The position numbers and the translations under genes are program-made. The notes beneath the pieces were generated by a model that searched no databases, had not been told where the DNA came from, and saw only the letters and a program-made list of their open reading frames with translations. A stretch of 64,000 nucleotides of DNA from Candidatus Anderseniibacteriota bacterium (GTDB lineage: Bacteria; Patescibacteria; Andersenbacteria; UBA10190), in the NCBI GenBank assembly GCA_021414205.1, contig JAIOOW010000003.1:62001-126000 (forward strand), written 5' to 3'. Of the stretch, positions 51,370 to 60,184 are shown in pieces. Each line of letters starts with the position of its first letter. Within the stretch, counting starts at the first letter, position 1.

Positions 51370-52168
51370 ATTTCAACAACACATTTGATCCGCTCGATTC
51401 AAATAATCGAATTAATCGTTGCTCGTCTAAACTATTGAGTTCGGAAAAAATAGTAGTGTGCGGCAAGATACTTAAAACTTCAGCATCGCTCATTGATCGA
51501 ATATCCAAACCGGTAACGCATGAATCGGGCGATGATCGCATTCCCGCCGCATGTGCTACTGCTATGCATGTATACAGATTGTCACTCGAAAATATTTTAA
51601 CTGATGAAATATTTTTCTGTGCAATTTCTTGATGAATAGAATCAATGCCTTCGCGCATGTGTAACGGAATACTGAATGCACCGAGCCACTGAAATTGGTT
51701 CATAGAATTTTTATGAATTGCTGATTCGTATTGTTCTCGACGAGCTATCGCAATAACCTTATTTCTTTTTCTCATGATGCTCTCAAGATTTTTTTGTAGT
51801 GCAAATTTTTCCGCACTTGGCATATAGGTGACATGCAATACATCGGCAGGGCTGCCGGAGATAAGTAAAATATTTTCACCTTGCGTGCGGTGTGTTACTA
51901 ATTGAGCTTCTAAAGAAGTGTTGTGAATATGTTGCAGCGCATCTAAAAATTTCCAGTATCTCAAAATAGATTCGTGATCTTTATGTTTTTCTTTTTTATC
52001 TTTATGCATATGAGCAAGCGCGACGAGCGACAATTCTTCCTGTTCATTTTTAGGATCTTCTGCGAGGTCGTACGTTGTACCATCTGCGTATATAATATTT
52101 TGAATCCGCAAGTCTGGTTGCGTATAGATGTCCGTATAGTCTGTGCACAATATAGTTGTATCACTCAC
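51341..52168 (-). CDS. Soluble degenerate P-type-ATPase-like protein
   Basis: 275 residues from the GTG at 52168, chosen because TATACT lies 6 nt before it; a TTG 20 codons upstream would overlap the previous gene. The order and spacing match the N and P domains of P-type ATPases: a phosphorylation-loop remnant C-T-D-Y-T-D-I-Y-T-Q (normally C-S-D-K-T-G-T-L-T), an N-domain-like middle (L-I-S-G-S-P-A-D-V-L), and P-domain remnants K-I-F-S-S-D-N-L-Y-T-C (normally T-G-D-N), V-T-G-L-D-I and T-T-I-F-S-E-L. The G-D-G-x-N-D metal site is lost and no membrane helix is present, so transport is excluded. Role unknown, possibly regulatory. Confidence 0.75.
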   Translation of the reverse strand: MSDTTILCTDYTDIYTQPDLRIQNIIYADGTTYDLAEDPKNEQEELSLVALAHMHKDKKEKHKDHESILRYWKFLDALQHIHNTSLEAQLVTHRTQGENILLISGSPADVLHVTYMPSAEKFALQKNLESIMRKRNKVIAIARREQYESAIHKNSMNQFQWLGAFSIPLHMREGIDSIHQEIAQKNISSVKIFSSDNLYTCIAVAHAAGMRSSPDSCVTGLDIRSMSDAEVLSILPHTTIFSELNSLDEQRLIRLFESSGSNVLLKYGEYATNRS

Positions 52169-52172
52169 GACA

Positions 52173-53333
52173 TTAGTATACACGAGAGAGTATGATCGTG
52201 CATGATGCAAGCCAAGCAAGTGCTCCAATTTGAGTTACAAAATAATGATCAAAAAATAATGCGGGCAGTATAGTGAACAATATCCATGCATTATGTTTGT
52301 AGATAAAATATATGATTGTCAGAAAGATTATCGCAGCTAAAAATATCCCGAACTCCATGACCAGAAAAATAGGAACAGAATGTACTGGAGCAATATCCCA
52401 CGCAAAATGCGGTATCGAATTTGATTCCAGTTGGGCACTGAGCGCCTTCTCGTAATTTCCCAATCCCAATCCCCGAATCAGCGTTCTTGGTGTAGCCATA
52501 TCTTTTGCCCAGATTAATCCTTCTAATCGATCATGGGCCGCAACGTCGCGAGAGTCAGTAGATCGTCCTACTAAGAGTGGTGAAAAAAGAGCAATCAAGA
52601 TGAGCATACTTAGAATGATTATTCTTTTCTTTTCTCTAAGGGCTATATATATGCCGATAAGAATTGCAGATAGGATTGCCGTTCTGGAAAAAGTCGCGAG
52701 CAGCCCAATGTAAAGCGATGCAAATAGCGAATAGGTGAATAGTTTTGTTTTTATCGTAACCCTGGTTAGCAGTAGTATTGCTACCGCTAGTACGCCGCCC
52801 AAGATATTGGCATGAGCGAAAGGACCGTATGATCTTATAAACTTTTGATCGTGGATATAAAACGATGCAACACCCGAGGTATTTATATTCAGTACAGATT
52901 CGCCAATTTTTATAAGTCCCAGATCGTGTTGCAGTATGAATTGTGCAGCTCCCCATTGTGCATACAGCGATGTGCAGGCTATGTATGTAAGCGCGATATA
53001 TATAGCTTGTTTTTTTGCACTACTACTAATTGTCGCCGTGATCAGGAGCAGAGTTAAAAACGAATATACTAATGCGACGGATGAAATTCTATGAAGCCCA
53101 ATCAATGCGCTTAGAGTAATAAGACTCGTAGATCCTAGAAAAAAATACACATATTTTTGCTGAACACGTTTATAGTTCAGTCCAAAAAATATAATCAGAG
53201 CACCAAAAATAATTACCAACCAGCTCCACGTGCTACGGGTAAGGCTTGAATCGTCAATTGAAGCGCGTACAAGAGGTAGTACTGACAGGATGACTACAAG
53301 AATGCTGTTGGTGATAGACGCTCGCTTGGTCAT
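52173..53333 (-). CDS. O-antigen ligase/polymerase-like polytopic membrane protein
   Basis: A 386-residue protein with about 10-11 membrane helices and a large loop between the late helices (about 290-345, containing R-G-L-G-L-G-N-Y-E-K near 295), the layout of the Wzy/WaaL O-antigen ligase family. Such proteins join or polymerise cell-surface sugars, or link sugars to proteins. The conserved loop arginine and histidine region is visible but the acceptor cannot be read. It sits alone between rpsA and the P-type-ATPase-like gene; no glycosyltransferase lies nearby. Confidence 0.8.
   Translation of the reverse strand: MTKRASITNSILVVILSVLPLVRASIDDSSLTRSTWSWLVIIFGALIIFFGLNYKRVQQKYVYFFLGSTSLITLSALIGLHRISSVALVYSFLTLLLITATISSSAKKQAIYIALTYIACTSLYAQWGAAQFILQHDLGLIKIGESVLNINTSGVASFYIHDQKFIRSYGPFAHANILGGVLAVAILLLTRVTIKTKLFTYSLFASLYIGLLATFSRTAILSAILIGIYIALREKKRIIILSMLILIALFSPLLVGRSTDSRDVAAHDRLEGLIWAKDMATPRTLIRGLGLGNYEKALSAQLESNSIPHFAWDIAPVHSVPIFLVMEFGIFLAAIIFLTIIYFIYKHNAWILFTILPALFFDHYFVTQIGALAWLASCTIILSRVY
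52175..52180 (-). promoter_or_regulatory. -10 box of the P-type-ATPase-like gene
   Basis: TATACT on the minus strand, overlapping the stop codon of the previous gene by 1 nt, 6 nt before the GTG start. Confidence 0.55.
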
Positions 53334-53362
53334 GATCGTATCGTATCATGACTGCCTGAACA

Positions 53363-54514
53363 CTATTTCTTTTTTTCTTTTTTGGATTTTTTTGGCGCTG
53401 GGAGCTCTTCTTCTTTGAGGCTCAACCCAAGGCGATGCTCTTTTGGTTCAAGAGAAATAATAGTGAATTCCATCGTGTCTCCAACATGCAGATGCGCGGT
53501 AGGATCTTTTTGAATATCCAAAGGCAATTCAGATACGTGTACGAGGCCGTGAATATCTTTATCTAGCTGCACAAATCCTCCGAATGGCGTAACTTTTAGG
53601 ATTTTCCCTTTTACCTTGTCATTCACATTGTATTTTTCAGCAGCTTTAAGCCAAGGGTCTTGCTGGAGTTGCTTGATTGAAAGAGATATGCGGAGTCCAT
53701 TGTCGATTCCGATTACCTTTGCGTGTACTTTTTCTCCAACGCTCAAGATATCCGCCGGATTATCAATTCTCTGCCATGCGATTTCAGAAATATGTACGAG
53801 ACCTTCAAGCTCCTGACCTTTTTCTTCAAACTTTACGAATGCTCCGAAGTCAACGATACCGCTTACAACACCTTCTACTGTTTTTCCCTGTCCTAGATTA
53901 TCTAGAGTAGTGCTCATTTCGTCGCTTACTGCAGCTTTTTCTGAAACGATAAGCTTCTCATTTTCTTGGTCAATCGTAATGGCTTTAATCTTGAACATTT
54001 GTCCGACGTAGCTTTGGAGACGTTCCTGGATCTTTGACTTATCCCCACCTTCAACTCGTGGATAGTGATCTGGTGCAAGCTGTGAGACAGGTAAAAAGCC
54101 GGTAACGCCGTTCACTCGTACAATAAGGCCACCCTTATTTGCATCAATAATCTCGCTTTCGAAAGCAACGTCATCGTCAAGTTTTCGTCGGAGCTCTTCC
54201 CAGCTGCGTTCTCGAGTAGCTGTTCTAAGAGATAATTCAATATATCCTTCTTCGTTATCGAGTGCCTGAATAGTAGCTTGGACAGTATCTCCGATTTTTG
54301 AACGCTTGAATGTATCGATATCATCGAACAATTCTTTGCCATATATAACTCCTACTCCGAATCTTCCAATATCAACGTAGAGCGCATTGCTTGTTTTCTC
54401 TAGAATTGATCCGGTAAGAACCTCTCCTACTACGGGTACATGAGCCAAGTCGTCGTGTTTCCCTAGTAATTCTTCCATGTTGATTTGCTTCGTTCCAGGT
54501 GTTGCGGTTTTCAT
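53363..54514 (-). CDS. rpsA: 30S ribosomal protein S1
   Basis: RNA-binding S1 protein that helps mRNA bind the ribosome. 383 residues from the ATG at 54514, set by a TTGACC-N17-CATGAT promoter 7 nt upstream. Four S1 repeats are visible, each with the G-x-V-x-G and L-V-H-x-S-E pattern, at roughly 25-95, 110-180, 200-270 and 285-360; the clearest is G-L-V-H-I-S-E-I-A-W near 235. The tail is Lys-rich. Most mRNAs here lack an SD site, so S1 may matter for initiation. Confidence 0.94.
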   Translation of the reverse strand: MKTATPGTKQINMEELLGKHDDLAHVPVVGEVLTGSILEKTSNALYVDIGRFGVGVIYGKELFDDIDTFKRSKIGDTVQATIQALDNEEGYIELSLRTATRERSWEELRRKLDDDVAFESEIIDANKGGLIVRVNGVTGFLPVSQLAPDHYPRVEGGDKSKIQERLQSYVGQMFKIKAITIDQENEKLIVSEKAAVSDEMSTTLDNLGQGKTVEGVVSGIVDFGAFVKFEEKGQELEGLVHISEIAWQRIDNPADILSVGEKVHAKVIGIDNGLRISLSIKQLQQDPWLKAAEKYNVNDKVKGKILKVTPFGGFVQLDKDIHGLVHVSELPLDIQKDPTAHLHVGDTMEFTIISLEPKEHRLGLSLKEEELPAPKKSKKEKKK

Positions 54515-54521
54515 GCCCCGT

Positions 54522-54550
54522 ATCATGACATATGCAATATAAATGGTCAA
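54522..54550 (-). promoter_or_regulatory. rpsA promoter (leaderless)
   Basis: Minus-strand TTGACC (54545-54550), 17-nt spacer, CATGAT (54522-54527), 7 nt to the ATG. Confidence 0.65.
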
Positions 54551-54568
54551 TAAGAGTTTTTAGATTGC

Positions 54569-54597
54569 TTGCCAGCCCTTCAAAATCCAAGTATTCT
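54569..54597 (+). promoter_or_regulatory. Promoter of the MBL-fold gene
   Basis: TTGCCA (54569-54574), 17-nt spacer, TATTCT (54592-54597), 11 nt to the ATG at 54609. Very short leader, no Shine-Dalgarno. Confidence 0.65.
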
Positions 54598-54608
54598 TTA
54601 TTCCATCT

Positions 54609-55238
54609 ATGCAGATCTCATGGCACGGCCAATACACAGTTAAAGTCGTTACAAAAGAGGTTACTCTTATTCTTGATCCGTATTCTCCGGCAGTTGGATT
54701 GCCTCCTTTTCGTGCAAAAGGCGACATTGTTTCCCTTACAAATCCAGCAGACGAAACTATGAGCCAGATTAGTGGCGTTCAAGGAGAACCGCTTGTTATT
54801 AGTACTCCTGGGGAATATTCCGTCAAAGGGCTTACGCTACACTCTCTTGGCTGGGCGCCAGAAGGCGGAGTTGAGCGGAACGTACAGAGATGGGTTATAG
54901 AGGATATGGTTGTGTTGCATATAGGGGCGTTGAACCGGGAATTTGAGGAAAAAGAGCTTCAGGAGCTAGAGCGAACCGATGTAGACGTATTGCTTATCCC
55001 TATTGGAGGAGGTTCCGGTCTCAATACAAAGCAGGCTCTTAAGATGGTAGCAACGCTAGAGCCGCGAGTGGTTATCCCTATTCACTACAAGCTCCCTGGT
55101 CTTAAGGAAGAATTGGAGGACGTAAAGACATTTGCTACGGAAATGGGCGCAGACGCTGCTGTGGCGGAAAAGAAAATTATATTAAAGAAGGGCAAGCTTC
55201 CTCAAGATGATGTTTTAACTGCTATTCTTGTCCCCTAG
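54609..55238 (+). CDS. MBL-fold metal-dependent hydrolase-like protein
   Basis: A 209-residue protein of the metallo-beta-lactamase-fold group that resembles YtkL/UlaG-like short forms. It starts M-Q-I-S-W-H-G-Q-Y-T and has a later V-V-L-H-I-G-A-L and a V-V-I-P-I-H-Y-K segment. The canonical H-x-H-x-D-H motif is not seen in the expected place (only D-E-T-M-S-Q near residue 48), so metal binding and activity are doubtful. It leads the plus-strand run of the MBL gene, a 53-residue membrane protein gene and gyrA. Confidence 0.8.
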   Translation: MQISWHGQYTVKVVTKEVTLILDPYSPAVGLPPFRAKGDIVSLTNPADETMSQISGVQGEPLVISTPGEYSVKGLTLHSLGWAPEGGVERNVQRWVIEDMVVLHIGALNREFEEKELQELERTDVDVLLIPIGGGSGLNTKQALKMVATLEPRVVIPIHYKLPGLKEELEDVKTFATEMGADAAVAEKKIILKKGKLPQDDVLTAILVP

Positions 55239-55244
55239 TGTTGT

Positions 55245-55406
55245 ATGAAGAATTTTATTGAAAAAAAGATACGAGACATCCAGCAGCAACCGGACAATGT
55301 ACGCGCTCGGACTGTCCTTATATTTACCGTTTGCGCTACTATTGTAGTAGTGTTGATGTGGGTAGCGTTATTATTACCAGCACAGCTCCGCATAGCAGTT
55401 CACTAA
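55245..55406 (+). CDS. 53-residue single-helix membrane protein
   Basis: ATG at 55245, stop TAA at 55404. A basic, Gln-rich N-terminus (K-K-I-R-D-I-Q-Q-Q-P, about 7-16) is followed by a strong hydrophobic helix (T-V-L-I-F-T-V-C-A-T-I-V-V-V-L-M, about 23-38, continuing to about 46). It fills the MBL-gyrA gap neatly: 6 nt after the MBL stop and 12 nt before gyrA. No family recognised. Too short for usual cut-offs, but position and composition make it credible. Confidence 0.7.
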   Translation: MKNFIEKKIRDIQQQPDNVRARTVLIFTVCATIVVVLMWVALLLPAQLRIAVH

Positions 55407-55418
55407 TTGTAGACACGT

Positions 55419-57905
55419 ATGGCAAACGAAGAAGAACAAGTAAATAATGTTGGAAAGCTCGTCGGGCAAGAATTGTCGTCTGAAATCCAGAAGAGTTACC
55501 TAGATTACGCAATGAGCGTCATCGTTTCTCGCGCCTTGCCTGATGTTCGCGACGGCATGAAACCTGTTGCGCGCCGTATTTTGTACTCTATGTGGCGCCA
55601 GAATTTGCGTTCATCTGCTAAATTCCGTAAATCCGCAAACGTAGTTGGAGACGTAATGGCAAAGTACCATCCTCATGGAGACTCTTCTATTTACGACGCA
55701 TTGGCGCGCTTGGTTCAGGACTTCTCATTGAGATACCCGCTTATTGACGGACAAGGAAACTGGGGAAATATCGATGGAGACTCCCCTGCGGCAATGCGAT
55801 ATACCGAAGCTCGATTAATGAAAATCTCTGATGAGATGCTTTCTGATATTGCGAAAGAAACAGTTGATTTTATAGATAACTATGACGGATCAAAGAAGGA
55901 ACCTACGGTGTTGCCAAGCTTATTCCCGCAATTTTTAGTTAACGGAACGGTAGGTATTGCCGTTGGTATGGCAACGAACGTGCCGCCACATAATATCAAA
56001 GAAGTGTGCCAGGCAGCCATTCACTTGATTGATACGCCAGATGCAACAATCAGCGATTTGATGAAATACGTTCAAGGGCCAGACTTTCCTACCGGTGCTG
56101 CTATTTATAATAAGCAAGATATTCTCCAGGCGTACGCAACTGGTCGCGGAGGAATTGTTACACGCGCCATCGCAGATATCGAAGAAGGTAAGAATGGGTC
56201 GTTCAAAATTATTGTTCACGAAATTCCATACCTCGTAAACAAGTCTCAGCTCATTACCAAGATAGCTGACAACGTAAAGGCAGATAGGATTCAAGGTATT
56301 CGCGACTTGCGAGATGAATCTGATAAAGACGGTATTCGTATTGTTGTGGAACTTAAGCGTGACGCATATCCGAAGAAGGTGTTGAATCAATTGTTTGCAA
56401 CAACTGATTTGCAGAAGACATTCCACGTAAACATGCTTGCGCTCGTTGATGGCGGAAAGCAGCCAAAGGTTCTTACCCTCAAGGACGCTATTCTCGAGCA
56501 CATTAGTCATCGTAAAGTTGTTATTACTCGAAGAACGCAATTTGATTTAGATCGCGCAAAAGAACGAGAACATATATTAGAGGGCTTAAAGAAGGCGCTC
56601 GATCATATTGATGAGGTTATTTCTATTATTCGCAAGAGTAAGACGCGTGAAACAGCGCACGTGAATCTTATTAAAGCATTTAAGTTTTCCGATGCTCAAG
56701 CTACTGCAATCCTTGAAATGCGCTTATCTGCTCTGGCTGGCCTTGAACGGCAGAAGGTAGAAGACGAATTGCGAGAAAAGAGGGCGTTGATTAAAGAATT
56801 GGAAGGAATTTTGAAAGATCCTAAAAAGGTTGCTGCTCTCGTGAAGGCTGACTACGAAGGCGTTATTAAGCAGTACGGAGACGATCGAAGGACTCGAGTT
56901 ATTCCAGGGGCTGTGGGTGACTTCTCTCAAGAGGATTTGGTTCCCGACGACCCTACTGTTGTTACCATCACTCGTGGTGGATATATTAAGCGTTTGGCGA
57001 CGAGCACCTATCAAGTGCAGCGACGTGGCGGGAAGGGCGTGAAGGGGATGACGACTAAAGAGGAGGATGTTGTAGATATCTTCTTGGCAACAACTACTCA
57101 TAAACAGCTTCTATTCTTTACCAACCAGGGTCGAGTATTTTCTACGAATGCATACGAAATTCCGGAAACAGCGCGAGCTGCTAAAGGGCAAGCGCTTCAG
57201 AATTTCTTGGAATTATCTCCAAATGAAAAAGTAACTGCAGTGCAAGAGGTTCCTGATGCAGAAGAGCCAGGCGAATACTTGGTGATGGTTACGCGCGCGG
57301 GGGTAATTAAAAAGACTTCTCGAGAAGATTTCTTGAATATTAGGCGTACGGGGCTCAAGGCGATTACGTTGAATAATGATGATGCCCTCGAGTGGGTTGG
57401 GGTATCATCGGGTGCTGATAATATCATGATTGTTACTACGGACGGTCAGGCGATTTTATTCCCAGAAAAAGATATTCGAGCAATGGGCCGCACCGCTGCC
57501 GGCGTTCGCGGAATCAAATTAAAGAAAGGTGACGAAGTGGTTGCGATGCACGTCATTCATTCTGCAAATGATGCAAAGGAAATTCTTGTAATGACTCGTG
57601 AAGGGTTCGGAAAGCGTACTCCCGTATCGCAATATCGAATTCAGAAACGCGGAGGAATGGGTATTAAGACTGCCCAAGTTACTGCAAAGACGGGAAAAAT
57701 TATTAAGGCAGTAGTAGTAGATTCCGATAGCGTTGATACGACTGATATATTAGTAATATCTGAACGTGGACAGGTGATTCGAGTGTCTGTGGCATCGGTA
57801 AGTCAGCAGGGGCGTTCAACACAAGGCGTTCGATTAATGCGACCATCCGATAAGAGTGGAAAAATTGCAACATTTACTATTTGGCGAGAAGTACAAGAGG
57901 CATAG
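55419..57905 (+). CDS. gyrA: DNA gyrase subunit A
   Basis: Breakage-reunion subunit of gyrase, which introduces negative supercoils. The 828 residues hold the catalytic winged-helix domain (Y-H-P-H-G-D-S-S-I-Y near 84-93, the A-A-M-R-Y-T-E-A-R-L with the active-site tyrosine near 128), the tower and coiled coil, and the C-terminal beta-pinwheel with the gyrase-specific GyrA-box Q-R-R-G-G-K-G near 535, which distinguishes it from ParC. gyrB is not in the window. It ends 23 nt before a methyltransferase gene. Confidence 0.97.
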   Translation: MANEEEQVNNVGKLVGQELSSEIQKSYLDYAMSVIVSRALPDVRDGMKPVARRILYSMWRQNLRSSAKFRKSANVVGDVMAKYHPHGDSSIYDALARLVQDFSLRYPLIDGQGNWGNIDGDSPAAMRYTEARLMKISDEMLSDIAKETVDFIDNYDGSKKEPTVLPSLFPQFLVNGTVGIAVGMATNVPPHNIKEVCQAAIHLIDTPDATISDLMKYVQGPDFPTGAAIYNKQDILQAYATGRGGIVTRAIADIEEGKNGSFKIIVHEIPYLVNKSQLITKIADNVKADRIQGIRDLRDESDKDGIRIVVELKRDAYPKKVLNQLFATTDLQKTFHVNMLALVDGGKQPKVLTLKDAILEHISHRKVVITRRTQFDLDRAKEREHILEGLKKALDHIDEVISIIRKSKTRETAHVNLIKAFKFSDAQATAILEMRLSALAGLERQKVEDELREKRALIKELEGILKDPKKVAALVKADYEGVIKQYGDDRRTRVIPGAVGDFSQEDLVPDDPTVVTITRGGYIKRLATSTYQVQRRGGKGVKGMTTKEEDVVDIFLATTTHKQLLFFTNQGRVFSTNAYEIPETARAAKGQALQNFLELSPNEKVTAVQEVPDAEEPGEYLVMVTRAGVIKKTSREDFLNIRRTGLKAITLNNDDALEWVGVSSGADNIMIVTTDGQAILFPEKDIRAMGRTAAGVRGIKLKKGDEVVAMHVIHSANDAKEILVMTREGFGKRTPVSQYRIQKRGGMGIKTAQVTAKTGKIIKAVVVDSDSVDTTDILVISERGQVIRVSVASVSQQGRSTQGVRLMRPSDKSGKIATFTIWREVQEA

Positions 57906-57928
57906 TTGTGATATACTAGAGGGGATAT

Positions 57929-58471
57929 ATGGCTCAACGAAATCCCTTCATTCGTCCTGATACGTTTTGGCACGCCTTAATGCTTCGTGCGAATCAATCT
58001 GTTGTGCATTTAGGCTGCGGTGCGGGGTTTTATATTATTCCCGCTGCACGAATTGTGGGGAAAAAGGGCAGGGCGATCGGAGTAGATATATTGCCAGACA
58101 TGCTTGCGGAAGTTGAAAACAAAGCTCAGCAATTCGGGCTAGGCGATATCGTCAAAACATTTCGATCAAATATCGAGAATACTCCAGGAAGTCCGATCGA
58201 TGAGCATTCTATGGACTGGGTATTAATTGCTAATATCCTGCATCAGTCTGATCCGCAAAAAGTATTCCAAGAAGCTCGCCGCATCGTGGGTGCTAATGGG
58301 CACGTCGCAGTTGTTGGGTGGGCAACGTCCGCAACTCCCTTAGGGCCCCCGAGCGAAAAGCGCATTTCCGAGGACGATGTTAAGCGAGTCGCTGAAGAAA
58401 ACGGCCTTACGTTAGTAAAAGAGTTTGCGCCTAGCCCCTATCATTATGGGCTGGTTTTAGCGCCTGCGTAA
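57929..58471 (+). CDS. Class I SAM-dependent methyltransferase
   Basis: A 180-residue methyltransferase. The SAM motif V-V-H-L-G-C-G-A-G-F-Y (about 29-39) is followed by A-I-G-V-D-I-L-P-D-M-L (about 54-64), D-W-V-L-I-A-N-I-L-H near 95 and E-A-R-R-I-V-G-A-N-G near 115. It resembles UbiE/Coq5-like small-molecule methyltransferases, but no substrate can be assigned. It lies downstream of gyrA in the same orientation, 7 nt before the solute-binding gene. Confidence 0.88.
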   Translation: MAQRNPFIRPDTFWHALMLRANQSVVHLGCGAGFYIIPAARIVGKKGRAIGVDILPDMLAEVENKAQQFGLGDIVKTFRSNIENTPGSPIDEHSMDWVLIANILHQSDPQKVFQEARRIVGANGHVAVVGWATSATPLGPPSEKRISEDDVKRVAEENGLTLVKEFAPSPYHYGLVLAPA

Positions 58472-58478
58472 TACGGAT

Positions 58479-59765
58479 ATGACGTCACGGATACCACTAT
58501 TTTTACTTGTTGTTATAAGCGCGCTTGCTCTCGCTGGCTTTGGTTGCCGCGCACCTGCGCCTGTAAAAACCACCACTACTACCAGCCTTGTTGTGTGGGG
58601 GTTGTGGGAAGATAGCTCTACGATGGACCCTATTTTGCGAGCATTCAAAGACCAAACCGGAATCGCTGTAGAGTATAAAAAAATTGCAGATATTGGCACG
58701 TATGAAAAAACTTTACTAGAGGCTTTAGCTTCAGGGAGGGGTCCTGATGTGTTTGTGATTAACAATGCATGGGTAGATGTTCACAAAGATATTTTGAGCC
58801 CTGCTCCGCTGGCTGTTATTAACCCGGCGCAGTTGCAGAGCGAGTTTGTCGATGTAGTTACAAAAGATGTTGTGCGAGGCGGATATATTTATGCTCTTCC
58901 TACATCAGTTGATACATTGGCGTTATTTGTGAATACGAATATTTTTAATGCAAACGGCATTGCTCAAATGCCGACGACGTGGACAGAATTTCAGAACGAC
59001 GTATCCAAGATCACGAAAGTTTCTCGATTGGGCGTTATTGATCAGAGCGGGGCCGCCATCGGTACGGGCAGTAACGTCAATCGTGCCCCGGACATTCTAC
59101 AGCTCTTAATGATGCAGAGCGGCTTGCCGATTTTAGATACTTCGCACGGAGATAAGAGGATCGATATTGCGAATGCGCAAGGAGAGCGATCGCTTACGTT
59201 CTATACCGACTTCGCAAACAAATCTAAGCAAGTATACACATGGGATTCCACGCAAGATTATTCCATAGATGCGTTTTCGGAAGGGAAGACGGCAATGATG
59301 CTCAATTATTCCTATCAAATCCCAACAGTGCGTGCGAAAAATCCTCGATTGCAGTTTGCAATTGCGCCTGTGCCCCAAGTCGGAACAGATCCTAATATCG
59401 TACAAGCTACTTTTGCAAGCTATTGGCCGTTTGCAGTATCTGCAAACTCCAAAGCTCCTGGCGCAGCATGGCAATTTGTGCGATTCCTCACATCGCAACA
59501 AAACGCTGACACTGTGAATAAGTCGGAAGCTATTCCGCCTGCACGCAGGGATTCTATCGCGCAATATAGTACTGATCCTATTATGGGAGTATTTGCACAA
59601 CAATCGCTCAAAGCAGTTTCTTGGCCGCGCTTTGATATATCAGCCACGGATGCTATATTTACAAGTATGATTGATAGCGTTGCAACTGGTGGGGCTTCAG
59701 TATCCGATGTATTAAAGACGGCGCAAGATCAACTTCAGCGAATAATTGCAGGCAATGGAAACTAG
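58479..59765 (+). CDS. Family 1 extracellular solute-binding lipoprotein
   Basis: A 428-residue ABC-transporter binding protein of the sugar-binding type. The N-terminus has a hydrophobic segment ending A-L-A-G-F-G-C at about residue 23, a slightly unusual lipobox, so a lipid-anchored outer-face protein is likely. Binding-protein features follow: W-G-L-W-E near 38, G-P-D-V-F-V-I near 86, P-T-S-V-D-T-L-A-L-F near 132, and a late W-P-F-A-V-S segment. No cognate permease or ATPase gene is in the window. It overlaps the first pilin gene by 11 nt. Confidence 0.88.
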   Translation: MTSRIPLFLLVVISALALAGFGCRAPAPVKTTTTTSLVVWGLWEDSSTMDPILRAFKDQTGIAVEYKKIADIGTYEKTLLEALASGRGPDVFVINNAWVDVHKDILSPAPLAVINPAQLQSEFVDVVTKDVVRGGYIYALPTSVDTLALFVNTNIFNANGIAQMPTTWTEFQNDVSKITKVSRLGVIDQSGAAIGTGSNVNRAPDILQLLMMQSGLPILDTSHGDKRIDIANAQGERSLTFYTDFANKSKQVYTWDSTQDYSIDAFSEGKTAMMLNYSYQIPTVRAKNPRLQFAIAPVPQVGTDPNIVQATFASYWPFAVSANSKAPGAAWQFVRFLTSQQNADTVNKSEAIPPARRDSIAQYSTDPIMGVFAQQSLKAVSWPRFDISATDAIFTSMIDSVATGGASVSDVLKTAQDQLQRIIAGNGN

Positions 59766-60183
59766 GTTTAAAAAAATTATTTCAAGTATTTTAATACTAG
59801 GGTTATTTTTCGCGATTGCCCCTCATATTACTTTTGCGCAAGGTGTCGGACAGAGCTCGAGCGGAATCACAAATCCTCTTGGCGGTGGTGCTGACCAGAC
59901 AATAACTTCTGTGCTTACTGGCATTATTAAATGGATGCTTGGCTTGGTCGGGTTTCTTGCACTCATTGCGCTTATTATTGCCGGTGGCAGAATGATTATT
60001 GATTTCGGCAACGAAGAACAGGTTCGAAAGGCGAAAATGACCATTACGTGGGCAGTAATAGGGTTGCTCGTTGTAATCCTTTCATACGCAATTGTTAATA
60101 TTGTGAGCACACAGATATTAGGAGCTGGAGGAAGTTCGTCGGGGTCGGGAGGAAGTAGCGTTAATCCTCCTCCGGGAACGTGA
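59755..60183 (+). CDS. VirB2/TrbC-like pilin subunit 1
   Basis: A 142-residue exported protein. Signal peptide (about 1-28, ending T-F-A-Q), then a short segment, two membrane helices (about 54-78 and 95-118) separated by a charged N-E-E-Q-V-R-K-A-K loop, and a Gly/Ser-rich C-terminal tail. This is the VirB2/TrbC pilin plan: cleaved leader plus two helices with a short polar loop. The helix-loop-helix aligns with the three next genes. The start is taken at 59755; it overlaps the previous gene end. Confidence 0.85.
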   Translation: METRFKKIISSILILGLFFAIAPHITFAQGVGQSSSGITNPLGGGADQTITSVLTGIIKWMLGLVGFLALIALIIAGGRMIIDFGNEEQVRKAKMTITWAVIGLLVVILSYAIVNIVSTQILGAGGSSSGSGGSSVNPPPGT

Positions 60184-60184
60184 T

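Noticed and set aside
55935..56540. 201-residue minus-strand frame inside gyrA
   Set aside because: It lies fully opposite the conserved gyrase coding sequence; a shadow frame.
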